From: JBEBXQ01 sp040391535
GTDB lineage: Bacteria; Bacteroidota; Bacteroidia; Cytophagales; Spirosomataceae
DNA length: 26,842 bases
NCBI GenBank assembly: GCA_040391535.1
Contig: JBEBXQ010000065.1
Span: forward strand, 1 to 26,842
Reading direction: 5' to 3'
Positions 7,523-15,314 of the stretch are shown in pieces. The notes beneath the pieces are model-generated. The model was given only the letters and a program-made list of their open reading frames with translations. It did not search any database and was not told the origin of the DNA. Both the position numbers and the translations under genes were made by a program. Within the stretch, counting starts at the first letter, position 1. Each line of letters begins with the position of its first letter.

Positions 7523-7678
7523 ATGGCAAAGAAAGTAGTTGCTACCCTAAAAAAAGAAGGCGGTAAATCATTTGCCAAAGTGATTAAAGCCGTTAAGTCC
7601 CCTAAAACGGGCGCTTATACTTTTAAAGAAGAAATGGTTTCAGCTGAATCCGTTCAGGAATTCTTTAAGAACAACTAA
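7523..7678 (+). CDS. DUF4295 family protein, Bacteroidota ribosomal protein bL38
   Basis: This 51-residue, Lys-rich gene is easily missed because of its size. It begins MAKKVVATLKKEGGKSFAKV and continues with KAVKSPKTGAYTFKEEMVS, ending EFFKNN. That is the DUF4295 family, restricted to Bacteroidota and next to bL33. From memory, this family was identified as a ribosomal protein (bL38) in the Flavobacterium johnsoniae ribosome structure. The position after rpmG and the shared start MAKK fit a ribosomal role. The ATG at 7523 is preceded by TTTAAGAG, a purine-rich but weak ribosome site. A strong terminator follows 27 bases after the stop. Confidence 0.88.
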   Translation: MAKKVVATLKKEGGKSFAKVIKAVKSPKTGAYTFKEEMVSAESVQEFFKNN

Positions 7679-7703
7679 TTTACCGAATTTAATTATTCGC
7701 TAT

Positions 7704-7740
7704 AAAAAAACTGCCGATTGTAAAACCGGCAGTTTTTCTT
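7704..7740. terminator. Bidirectional intrinsic terminator
   Basis: AAAAACTGCCG (7706-7716) pairs with CGGCAGTTTTT (7727-7737), 11 bp perfect with a 10-base loop. It lies between the converging bL38 and DUF2911 genes and can serve both. Confidence 0.9.
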
Positions 7741-7756
7741 GTGTCTTTTCAATTCA

Positions 7757-8269
7757 TCAGAACTTAACAGGTACTGTAAACCCTTCCTGATCCCATTGAA
7801 AATCAATTGCATTGGCAGAAACTTTAAAGGTTAGTTGCTCTGCCGACGCCGGATATTTCTTTGCGGGCACTGTCACTTTCAGTACATCTTTTCCTTTAAT
7901 TTCATCGTACTTATAAGCTCCCCACTGTTTCAGTTCACTGTTAAGCACGAGCGTCCATTCGGTTTCATTCGGGATAGCAAAAAATGTATACGTCCCCGCT
8001 TTAATATTCTGTCCGCCAAACTGGCCATCTTTCTTGAAGGTAATTTCAGTGGCCTGATTGGCTCCTATCCTCCATATTTTTCCATATTTTTCAAGACTCT
8101 GGGTGCCTTCCTTACCAAAGATTGCACGGCCTTTTTTAGACGGTTGCCCGTATTCTATTTTAACATTACCGCTTTCCGCTGAAACACGCGGACTCGCAGG
8201 CGGATTCTGTGCTGTAGCAAAAGCAAAGGCAAACAGCGCAAAAAATAGTGACATAATGGTTGTTTTCAT
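7757..8269 (-). CDS. DUF2911 domain exported protein
   Basis: This 170-residue protein has a signal peptide at residues 1-20 (cleavage near FATAQ). The mature domain shows the DUF2911 pattern: SGNVKIEYGQPSKKGRAIFG, then GKIWRIGANQATEITFKKD, IKAGTYTFFAIPNETEWTLVL and WGAYKYDE. It is expected to form a compact beta-rich domain outside the cytoplasm. The family is common in Bacteroidota, often as the only domain, and its role is unknown. It is transcribed alone toward the shared terminator. On its minus-strand upstream side a box reading TTTCTTTG is one base off TAnnTTTG. Confidence 0.88.
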   Translation of the reverse strand: MKTTIMSLFFALFAFAFATAQNPPASPRVSAESGNVKIEYGQPSKKGRAIFGKEGTQSLEKYGKIWRIGANQATEITFKKDGQFGGQNIKAGTYTFFAIPNETEWTLVLNSELKQWGAYKYDEIKGKDVLKVTVPAKKYPASAEQLTFKVSANAIDFQWDQEGFTVPVKF

Positions 8270-8406
8270 AATAATATACTGAGTTTTGTTCTAATACAAA
8301 GAAAACGATTTCCCGTTGAAAAACTTATATAAACACGTAATCTCCTGTTATCTCTGGGAAAAAACAGCCACTTTTGTAATTTCGAACCAACTGGTTTTCG
8401 TACCGG

Positions 8407-10509
8407 ATGAAACACACAGCGCATTTTTTCTCCACCAAAATTGAATTTCTGAAAGGTATCGGGCCGCAGAAAGCGGTTTTGTTTAATACCGAATTATCCA
8501 TTTTTACCTATGGTGACCTCCTCCGTTATTTTCCGTTTCGTCATGAAGACCGCACTACTTTTCAACAGGTCAGGGAGGTTCGCAGTGATGAAACCCCTGT
8601 ACAGATAAAAGGCCGCCTACGCAGCCTGGAGCTGCTTGGAGAAGGGCACAAAAAACGACTGGTAGGTCAATTCAGTGATGCAACGGGAACGATTGAGCTG
8701 GTCTGGTTCAAAAGCATCACCTGGTTTCAGAAAATACTGCGTATTGATAGCGAATATATCGTATACGGAAAACCTTCTCTCTTTGGAAGCAGGTTTAATA
8801 TCAGCCACCCGGACATTGAACCTCTCACGGCAGAAAATGCTTCAGGCGGCACTTTTGTGCCGGTTTATCATCTTACAGAGAAGCTAAAGAAACGAAATGT
8901 GGACAGCCGGGTTATATCACGGGCAGTCAAGGTGGTTCTTGAAAATGCGCGAAATCATATCCATGAAAATTTACCGGCAGAACTGCTGCACAGGTTCCGT
9001 CTTGTTCCCCGGTATGCCTCACTATGGCAGATTCACCTGCCTGACAGCCCGGCACACCTTCAACAGGCGCAGCGAAGACTGAAGTTTGAAGAATTGTTTT
9101 TCAATCAGCTGAGGCTCATCAAAAACAAGCTGATCTATAAAACCGAGTATCCTGGGCAGGTTTTCCCTGATACAGACCTGGTTAAAACGTTTTTTGACAA
9201 TTTCCTCGCCTTCGAACTTACCAATGCCCAGAAAAACGTCATAAAAGAGATTCACAAAGACCTTAAAAGCGGCCGGCAGATGAATCGGTTACTTCAGGGA
9301 GATGTGGGCTCAGGGAAAACAATAGTGGCCTTTATTGCCATGCTGATGGCCATAGGCAACGGTGCACAGGCCTGTATGATGGCTCCCACGGAAATTCTTG
9401 CGGACCAGCACTATCAGGGATTAAAGGAATACGGTACATTGCTTGGCATCAGCATAGGAAAACTCACCGGATCTACCCGTAAAAAAGAAAGGGTCGTACT
9501 TCACGAGCAGCTCCGGAGCGGAGAAATGAAAATTCTGATCGGCACCCAGGCACTTATTGAAGAAGAAGTGCAGTTTCATAACCTGGGCTTGTGCATCATT
9601 GATGAGCAGCACCGGTTCGGGGTAGCCCAGAGAGCACGTTTATGGGAAAAAAATATGCAGTTCCGGCCGCATATTCTGGTCATGACCGCAACACCCATTC
9701 CAAGGACGCTCGCGATGACTTTCTACGGCGAACTGGACGTTTCGGTTATTGATGAGTTACCGGCAGGAAGAAAACCTATACAAACACTGCATAAATATGA
9801 CGCGCATCGTTTAAGGGTTTTCGGGTTTATGAAGGAACAGATTGCCCTGGGCCGGCAAATCTACGTAGTATATCCATTAATTGAAGAATCTGAAAAAATG
9901 GATCTGAAAGACCTGACAGATGGCTATGAAAGTATCGCACGGGCCTTTCCGGAAGTTCCGCTGAGTATTGTACACGGAAAGATGAAGGCCAAAGATAAAG
10001 ACTATGAAATGGGTCGGTTTGTCAGAAACGAAACTAAAATTATGGTGGCCACTACCGTCATTGAAGTGGGTGTCAATGTTCCCAATGCTTCTGTCATGGT
10101 TATTGAAAATGCCGAACGTTTCGGACTGGCGCAACTGCACCAGTTGCGGGGCAGGGTAGGGCGGGGAGCCGACCAGTCCTATTGTATCCTGATAACCGAT
10201 TACAAACTCAGTACCGACACAAGACGCAGGATTGAGACCATGTGCCGGACCAATAACGGGTTTGAAATCGCGGAAGTCGATCTGGAATTAAGGGGTTACG
10301 GAGACCTGAGCGGCACGCAGCAGAGTGGTAAAATAGAGTTTTTGATCGCCAACCTGGCTACAGATCAGAAAATACTGGAAGTGGCCCGGGACTGCGCAAT
10401 GGACATACTTGAGAAAGACCCTGAACTGGTTTCTGAGAGCAATAAACCGATTTTAAATCACCTGAACGGCCTGGATCCTGAAGAAATAAACTGGAGCAGA
10501 ATCGGTTAG
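8407..10509 (+). CDS. recG: ATP-dependent DNA helicase RecG
   Basis: This 700-residue branch-migration helicase reverses stalled replication forks and processes Holliday junctions. Residues about 10-160 contain the helix-rich N-terminus and the OB-fold wedge domain (LKGIGPQKA, YGDLLRYFPFRHEDR). The superfamily 2 motor follows with Walker A GDVGSGKT (298-305), MAPTEILADQHY, the DEQH box at 399-402, MTATPIPRTLA, VHGKMKAKDKD, and motif VI in LRGRVGRG. The RecG-specific TRG-like C-terminal region is seen in GFEIAEVDLELRGYGDLSGTQQSG. Length and motif order are those of complete RecG. It has no operon partner on the same strand: DUF2911 is divergent and the trp leader begins 26 bases after the stop. 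I see no clear terminator between recG and the trp promoter, so some read-through into the trp leader is possible. Confidence 0.98.
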   Translation: MKHTAHFFSTKIEFLKGIGPQKAVLFNTELSIFTYGDLLRYFPFRHEDRTTFQQVREVRSDETPVQIKGRLRSLELLGEGHKKRLVGQFSDATGTIELVWFKSITWFQKILRIDSEYIVYGKPSLFGSRFNISHPDIEPLTAENASGGTFVPVYHLTEKLKKRNVDSRVISRAVKVVLENARNHIHENLPAELLHRFRLVPRYASLWQIHLPDSPAHLQQAQRRLKFEELFFNQLRLIKNKLIYKTEYPGQVFPDTDLVKTFFDNFLAFELTNAQKNVIKEIHKDLKSGRQMNRLLQGDVGSGKTIVAFIAMLMAIGNGAQACMMAPTEILADQHYQGLKEYGTLLGISIGKLTGSTRKKERVVLHEQLRSGEMKILIGTQALIEEEVQFHNLGLCIIDEQHRFGVAQRARLWEKNMQFRPHILVMTATPIPRTLAMTFYGELDVSVIDELPAGRKPIQTLHKYDAHRLRVFGFMKEQIALGRQIYVVYPLIEESEKMDLKDLTDGYESIARAFPEVPLSIVHGKMKAKDKDYEMGRFVRNETKIMVATTVIEVGVNVPNASVMVIENAERFGLAQLHQLRGRVGRGADQSYCILITDYKLSTDTRRRIETMCRTNNGFEIAEVDLELRGYGDLSGTQQSGKIEFLIANLATDQKILEVARDCAMDILEKDPELVSESNKPILNHLNGLDPEEINWSRIG

Positions 10510-10535
10510 GAGAATATTATTTTTTGAAAAATTAC

Positions 10536-10566
10536 TTTACAAATTACATTGTTCTGTATACATTTG
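10536..10566 (+). promoter_or_regulatory. trp operon promoter, Bacteroidota type
   Basis: TACATTTG (10559-10566) is an exact TAnnTTTG -7 box. TTTA (10536-10539) lies 19 bases upstream, one base off the TTTG -33 consensus. Transcription would start near 10572 (inferred), giving a leader of about 190 bases before trpE. No Trp-repressor-like operator was recognised. Confidence 0.6.
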
Positions 10567-10594
10567 CCAAAAAACAAATTCAACTCATCAATTG

Positions 10595-10678
10595 ATGACT
10601 CAAATCGCAATAAATAACGCATGGTGGTGGCAAGGCTGTCTGAATCGGATGAGCAAGGTTACCGCTGTGTATATATAA
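10595..10678 (+). CDS. trpL: trp operon leader peptide with three consecutive Trp codons
   Basis: This short gene encodes 27 residues, starting MTQIAINNAWWWQG and ending KVTAVYI before TAA. Trp codons 10-12 (10622-10630) are three TGGs in a row. Three adjacent codons for the rarest amino acid, in a tiny frame between a promoter and a terminator directly ahead of trpE, are the hallmark of an attenuation leader peptide. When charged tRNA-Trp is scarce the ribosome should stall on these codons. The start follows an A-rich stretch without Shine-Dalgarno pairing. The peptide itself probably has no function after synthesis. The alternative, a chance frame, is unlikely given how its position fits the RNA structures. 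Confidence 0.85.
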   Translation: MTQIAINNAWWWQGCLNRMSKVTAVYI

Positions 10679-10716
10679 ACAATATTTTTGTTATACAAAG
10701 GCCCGCTGTTCATCTG
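10646..10716 (+). promoter_or_regulatory. trp antiterminator helix (alternative fold of the leader RNA)
   Basis: CGGATGAGCA (10646-10655) can pair with TGTTCATCTG (10707-10716) over 10 continuous base pairs, two of them G-U. The 3' partner takes the last four bases of the terminator's 5' arm plus most of its loop, so the two helices exclude each other. The 5' partner begins 16 bases after the last Trp codon. A ribosome stalled there would leave it free, while one at the stop codon (10676-10678) would have passed it, probably freeing the terminator to form. A competing helix of the Trp-codon region with TTACCGCT (10659-10666) may act as the protector. Pairings were worked out by hand, without energy calculation. 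Confidence 0.65.
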
Positions 10717-10734
10717 TAACAGCGGGCTTTTTTT
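10697..10734 (+). terminator. trp leader intrinsic terminator (attenuator)
   Basis: GCCCGCTGTT (10701-10710) pairs perfectly with AACAGCGGGC (10718-10727) around a 7-base loop, followed by seven T residues. It stands between the leader peptide and trpE, so it ends transcription before the structural genes when tryptophan is plentiful. Confidence 0.9.
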
Positions 10735-10765
10735 ATTTTTCATTCTGACAATTACCATAACCGAT

Positions 10766-12178
10766 ATGACAACATTTAACATCAAAACTACTCATAAAAG
10801 GCTTCTTGCTGATACATTGACACCGGTTTCTATCTATCTGAAATTACGTGACCGGTTTGTCAACTCCATTTTACTTGAAAGCTCTGATTACCGCGGAAGT
10901 GAAAATTCATTTTCCTATATCTGCTGTGACCCGGTAGCCAGTTTTCAGCTGAACAGCGATGTCATTCAGATCCGATATCCCAATGATCAGCGGGAGACCA
11001 TCAGGCTGGAACATAAAAAAGAAGCCATACACCATCTGCAGGCATTTGCCGGGAAATTTCAAAATGAAACCAACGGTTTTCCTTTCATTACCAATGGCTT
11101 GTTTGGCCATATTACCTACGATTCCGTAGCTTATTTTGAGGATATCCACATTCAGGAGGTTAACGAAGAAACTTCCATTGATCAGATTTACTATCAGGTT
11201 TTCAGATATGTGATCGCCATTAATCACTATAAAAACGAGCTCTATATTTTCCAGCACAGCTATAACGGAGAAGAGAACGATGAAACCTCGCTGAATCAGC
11301 TGGAAACATTAATCCAAAACCGTAACTTCCCTTCTTACAGCTTTACAATCGCTTCTGAAGAAACCTCTAATGTAAGCGATGATGAAATGAGGGGTGTTAT
11401 CAGAAAATGCATTGATCACTGTTTACGTGGTGACGTTTTCCAGATTGTCCCCTCCCGCCGCTTCAGCCGCCAGTTCGCGGGTGATGAATTCAATGTATAT
11501 CGCGCGCTGCGTTCTATCAACCCATCGCCGTACCTGTTTTATTTCGATTACGGAAGCTACAAAATATTCGGTTCTTCCCCCGAAAAACAGATTTTTATCA
11601 AAGGGAACAAAGCCGAAATACATCCCATTGCCGGGACATTCAGACGCACCGGCGATGACCAGGCCGATACGGATGCGGCCCGAAAACTGCTGGAAGACCC
11701 GAAAGAAACCGCTGAACACGTAATGCTGGTGGATCTGGCACGAAACGACCTGAGCAGAAACTGTGATGAAGTACAGGTGGAAAACTATAAGGAAGTACAG
11801 TTCTATTCGCATGTTATCCATCTTGTATCCAAAGTCGTGGGGAAAACCAGGCCCGGAACCAATCCGCTGCAGCTGGTAGCCGATACTTTCCCGGCCGGAA
11901 CACTCTCAGGCGCTCCGAAACACATGGCCATGTCACTGATCAATGAACTTGAAAACACCAACCGGAGCATCTATGGCGGTGCGATCGGATTCATGGATTT
12001 TAACGGTGATTTTAATCATGCCATTGCGATCCGTACATTCCTCTCTAAAAACAACAACCTGTTTTATCAGGCAGGAATGGGAGTGGTGGCCAAATCCGAT
12101 GTGGAAAGTGAGCTGCAGGAAGTAAATAATAAACTGGCTGCCCTCAGAAGTGCACTAGAGGCCGCTGAACGTATTTAA
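10766..12178 (+). CDS. trpE: Anthranilate synthase component I
   Basis: This is the first committed enzyme of tryptophan synthesis, converting chorismate plus ammonia (supplied by TrpG) to anthranilate. The start chosen is ATG 10766 (MTTFNIKTTHKRLLA), giving 470 residues. The frame stays open upstream through the attenuator terminator, but that part would add an unnatural hydrophobic tail and lies in the leader. LLESS at residues 36-40 is the tryptophan feedback-binding motif. The chorismate-binding core follows, with GDVFQIVPSRRFSR, PSPYLFYFDYG, HPIAGTFRRTG, LVDLARNDLSRNC and TFPAGTLSGAPKHMAMSLI. It is the first structural gene of the operon, 32 bases ahead of trpG. Control by attenuation and by feedback inhibition is therefore expected. 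Confidence 0.97.
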   Translation: MTTFNIKTTHKRLLADTLTPVSIYLKLRDRFVNSILLESSDYRGSENSFSYICCDPVASFQLNSDVIQIRYPNDQRETIRLEHKKEAIHHLQAFAGKFQNETNGFPFITNGLFGHITYDSVAYFEDIHIQEVNEETSIDQIYYQVFRYVIAINHYKNELYIFQHSYNGEENDETSLNQLETLIQNRNFPSYSFTIASEETSNVSDDEMRGVIRKCIDHCLRGDVFQIVPSRRFSRQFAGDEFNVYRALRSINPSPYLFYFDYGSYKIFGSSPEKQIFIKGNKAEIHPIAGTFRRTGDDQADTDAARKLLEDPKETAEHVMLVDLARNDLSRNCDEVQVENYKEVQFYSHVIHLVSKVVGKTRPGTNPLQLVADTFPAGTLSGAPKHMAMSLINELENTNRSIYGGAIGFMDFNGDFNHAIAIRTFLSKNNNLFYQAGMGVVAKSDVESELQEVNNKLAALRSALEAAERI

Positions 12179-12210
12179 CTCAAACCAAATCATTCATTCT
12201 ACCGATATTT

Positions 12211-12777
12211 ATGAAAATTCTAGTTCTGGATAATTACGACTCGTTCGTTTATAACCTGGTCTATCTGCTGCGGGAACTTAACGGTGATGTGACCGTCTGC
12301 CGGAATGACAAAATCAGCCTTGAGGACGTTAATAACTACGATAAAATACTGCTTTCTCCCGGTCCGGGTATTCCTTCAGAAGCAGGGATCATGTTGGATC
12401 TGATAAAGCAATATGCCGCAACGAAGAGTATTCTGGGAGTTTGCCTGGGACATCAGGGCATTGCAGAAGTTTTCGGGGGTACATTGGAAAATATGTCAGA
12501 CGTGCTGCATGGCATCAGTGATAAGGCCATCATTACAGACGAATCAGAACAGCTTTTCAAAGGCCTGCCCAAAACATTTGAAGTCGGAAGATACCATTCC
12601 TGGACGGTTGTCCCGGAAAGTGTGCCGGAGACTATGACCATCACCGCTCTGGACGATACGGGCAGAATTATGGGTCTTTCGCATAAAACTTATGACATCA
12701 AAGGCGTTCAGTTTCACCCGGAATCTGTATTGACACAATATGGAAAGGAAATGCTGCAAAACTGGTTATCCATATGA
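12211..12777 (+). CDS. trpG: Anthranilate synthase component II, glutamine amidotransferase
   Basis: This 188-residue class I glutaminase feeds ammonia to TrpE. The nucleophile is C78 in GVCLGHQ, and the rest of the triad is H169 and E171 in FHPES. The N-terminus (MKILVLDNYDSFVYNLVYLL) and the oxyanion region LLSPGPGIPSEAG are typical. It is a stand-alone domain, not fused to TrpD. In some bacteria the same protein also serves aminodeoxychorismate synthase (PabA), but its position in the trp operon makes anthranilate synthesis the main role. Its stop overlaps the trpD start by four bases (ATGA), implying translational coupling. Confidence 0.97.
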   Translation: MKILVLDNYDSFVYNLVYLLRELNGDVTVCRNDKISLEDVNNYDKILLSPGPGIPSEAGIMLDLIKQYAATKSILGVCLGHQGIAEVFGGTLENMSDVLHGISDKAIITDESEQLFKGLPKTFEVGRYHSWTVVPESVPETMTITALDDTGRIMGLSHKTYDIKGVQFHPESVLTQYGKEMLQNWLSI

Positions 12778-13763
12778 AAAAAATACTCAATTACCTGTTT
12801 GAATATAAATCCCTGACAAAAGAACAGGCACGGGAAGTGCTTATGGGCATCGGGCAGGGCGACTATCAGCCTACAGAAATAGCCGCATTTCTCACTGTGT
12901 TTGCGATGCGGAGCATTACCATTGAAGAACTGGAAGGCTTCTGTAATGCTATGCTTGCGCTTTGTCATAAAGTAGATTTAAGTGCCTACGACCCCATTGA
13001 TGTCTGCGGTACAGGCGGAGACGGAAAAGATACTTTCAACATATCAACGCTTTCCTGTTTTGTAGTTGCCGGTGCCGGTCAGAAAGTAGCGAAACACGGT
13101 AATCACGGTGTATCGTCACATTGTGGCTCTTCTACCGTGCTCGAATACCTGGGGGTTAAGTTTTCCAGCGATCCGGCTTATCTTGAGAAGAAAATAGATG
13201 AAGCCGGTGTTTGTTTCCTGCATGCGCCCCTCTTTCATCCGGCGATGAAAAACGTAGCTCCGGTAAGACGTGAACTGGGCGTAAAAACATTTTTTAATAT
13301 GCTCGGTCCCATGATCAACCCCGTTTCTCCATCGAAACAGATGGTAGGGGTATTCAGCCTTGAATTAGCCAGACTTTTTGCTTATCTTTACCAACAAACC
13401 AGTAAGCAATTTTTAGTGTTACATGCGTTAGACGGTTATGACGAAGTATCATTGACCGGCCCATTCAAAATTATTACTTCTGCCACCGAACAGGTACTCA
13501 GCCCCTCAGATTTAGGGCTTGACCGATTACGCCCCGAAGAATTATCCGGTGGCGATACCGTAGAAACCTCCGCTAAAATATTTATGAACGTGTTGAACAA
13601 TGAGGCTACGGAAGCTCAGAAAAATGTTGTGCTGGCCAATGCCGGACTGGCACTGTATTGCTCAAGGCCGGATATTTCCCTGACTGACGCCGTAGCAGCC
13701 GCACGCGAGTCTCTGGAAAGCAAACGTGCCTTACAGGCTTTTCATAAACTGATCGAAAATTAA
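12774..13763 (+). CDS. trpD: Anthranilate phosphoribosyltransferase
   Basis: This 329-residue enzyme transfers the phosphoribosyl group of PRPP to anthranilate. Diagnostic motifs are the PRPP-binding DVCGTGGDGKDTFNIST near residues 79-95, the anthranilate site KHGNHGVSSHCGSSTVLEYLG, and VRRELGVKTFFNMLGPMINP. The length is normal and it is not fused to TrpG. It starts inside the trpG stop (ATGA overlap). Its own stop shares one base with the start of the esterase gene (TAATG), so translation is probably coupled across all three. Confidence 0.97.
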   Translation: MKKILNYLFEYKSLTKEQAREVLMGIGQGDYQPTEIAAFLTVFAMRSITIEELEGFCNAMLALCHKVDLSAYDPIDVCGTGGDGKDTFNISTLSCFVVAGAGQKVAKHGNHGVSSHCGSSTVLEYLGVKFSSDPAYLEKKIDEAGVCFLHAPLFHPAMKNVAPVRRELGVKTFFNMLGPMINPVSPSKQMVGVFSLELARLFAYLYQQTSKQFLVLHALDGYDEVSLTGPFKIITSATEQVLSPSDLGLDRLRPEELSGGDTVETSAKIFMNVLNNEATEAQKNVVLANAGLALYCSRPDISLTDAVAAARESLESKRALQAFHKLIEN

Positions 13764-14482
13764 TGAACGGGGAGAGATTCAATACAGAGATAATCAAACT
13801 GAGCTTATGCTACCTGATCGCATTGCTTTACTCAGCACCGTCGGTTTCCGCCGGTAAGCTTTATCCGTATCTGACTTATCTGCCCGCCAATTACAACCAG
13901 ACTCCGGATAATTATCCGCTGATCATCTACCTCCACGGAAGTTCACAAAGGGGTAATGATCTTAACAGACTGAAATCGTACGGAATGCCTAAATACCTTG
14001 AAAACGGCGGGAAACTCAACTGCATTGTCATTGCTCCCCAATGTCCTTCAGGTCGCTTATGGGATTCGGAAGACTGGCTTTCGGCAACCTTTGATGAACT
14101 GAAAAGGAAGTACCGGATTGATCCTGACCGGGTATATCTGACAGGAGTGAGCATGGGTGGGGGCGGAACTTTCGAACTGGCGAAAAAGCATCCTGATCTC
14201 TTTGCCGCGCTGGTCCCGTTATGCGCCTGGCAAAGCACTGTAACCGATATATGTAAGCTTAACAACCTGCCCATATGGACACTTCACGGCGAAAATGACC
14301 ATACCGTACCCATCAGTGAAACAGAAGAAAAAGTAGCAGCTTTAAAACGATGTAAAGCCAATATCCGGTATACCCGGCTATCAAACGAAGGACATAGTAT
14401 CCACTGGATTTATGAGAATCCGGAACAGTACGATGTTTACAGCTGGATGTTAAAACATAAACGAACCACTAACCAACGCTGA
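13763..14482 (+). CDS. Exported alpha/beta hydrolase (predicted esterase/peptidase) inside the trp operon
   Basis: This 239-residue protein has an N-terminal hydrophobic segment ending APSVSA (residues about 12-30) that looks like a signal peptide, so it should act outside the cytoplasm. The catalytic domain has the oxyanion region YPLIIYLHGSSQRG and the nucleophile S130 in GVSMGGGG. The acid is probably D179 in GENDHTVP, and the base H211 in NEGHSIHWIY. The closest description I can give is the carboxylesterase / predicted peptidase group (COG4099-like). Substrate is unknown. It is wedged between trpD (one-base overlap) and trpC (13-base gap) and must be cotranscribed, yet no step of tryptophan synthesis needs an exported esterase. 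Confidence 0.88.
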   Translation: MNGERFNTEIIKLSLCYLIALLYSAPSVSAGKLYPYLTYLPANYNQTPDNYPLIIYLHGSSQRGNDLNRLKSYGMPKYLENGGKLNCIVIAPQCPSGRLWDSEDWLSATFDELKRKYRIDPDRVYLTGVSMGGGGTFELAKKHPDLFAALVPLCAWQSTVTDICKLNNLPIWTLHGENDHTVPISETEEKVAALKRCKANIRYTRLSNEGHSIHWIYENPEQYDVYSWMLKHKRTTNQR

Positions 14483-14495
14483 AACACCCATAACA

Positions 14496-15314
14496 ATGAA
14501 TATCCTTGAAAAAATAGTCGCCACTAAAAGAAATGAGGTAGAAACAGCCAGAAAATCTGTAAGCATAGATCAGCTGATCAGAGAACCTCTTTTTCAGCAT
14601 GAAACCATATCCCTGAAATCCAGACTTATTAATGCCGGTATCCCGGGAATTATAACCGAATTTAAAAGGCAGTCTCCTTCCAGGGGACTCATTAATGGTA
14701 ATGTAAGCGTGGAAAAAGTCACCGCCGGCTATACTGATGCAGGTGCGGCGGCTCTTTCCGTACTGACTGATACAGAATATTTCGGAGGTAATACAGAAGA
14801 TTTCCTGAAAGCTCGTGAAGTGAATAAAGCTACACCTATGCTGAGAAAGGATTTTATTGTGGATGAATATCAGCTCTATCAGACCAAAGCCATGGGTGCT
14901 GACATTGTATTGATCATTGCAGCGTGCCTTACGCCTCAGGAAGTCCGTCAGCTCAGTGAAAAGGCACACGAACTGGGACTGGAAGTACTGCTGGAGGTAC
15001 ATGACAAAAAAGAATTACAGGAAACACTCGGTGATTATGTGGATATTGTTGGTGTAAACAACCGGAATCTTAAAACTTTCACTACTTCCATTGAAACATC
15101 TGTAAGCCTTTCAGACCTGATTCCGGATCGCTTTGCAAAAATATCCGAAAGCGGACTAAAAGACGCTGACACCATTTATACCTTATTTAAAAGCGGATAT
15201 AAAGGTTTCCTTATCGGTGAAACATTTATGAACACACCAGATCCTGCGGCTACATTTCAGACGTTACAGGATGATATTATCCGAATCGTTAACATCAATC
15301 CCATCAGATTATGA
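14496..15314 (+). CDS. trpC: Indole-3-glycerol phosphate synthase
   Basis: This 272-residue (beta/alpha)8 barrel enzyme closes the indole ring from carboxyphenylamino-deoxyribulose phosphate. It begins MNILEKIVATKRNEV, and shows IITEFKRQSPSRG (catalytic Lys), LSVLTDTEYFGG, PMLRKDFIVDEYQ (catalytic Lys), GLEVLLEVHD, GVNNRNLKTF and ISESGLKD with a final phosphate-binding GFLIGETFM. It is a single-domain TrpC, with TrpF as a separate gene. Its start is preceded by ACACCCATAACA, like the string before atpG. It overlaps trpF by four bases (ATGA). Confidence 0.97.
   Translation: MNILEKIVATKRNEVETARKSVSIDQLIREPLFQHETISLKSRLINAGIPGIITEFKRQSPSRGLINGNVSVEKVTAGYTDAGAAALSVLTDTEYFGGNTEDFLKAREVNKATPMLRKDFIVDEYQLYQTKAMGADIVLIIAACLTPQEVRQLSEKAHELGLEVLLEVHDKKELQETLGDYVDIVGVNNRNLKTFTTSIETSVSLSDLIPDRFAKISESGLKDADTIYTLFKSGYKGFLIGETFMNTPDPAATFQTLQDDIIRIVNINPIRL

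Noticed and set aside
10688..10765. Upstream in-frame extension of TrpE starting at 10688
   Set aside because: It would translate through the attenuator hairpin and T run and add an unnatural hydrophobic tail; ATG 10766 matches the family N-terminus.
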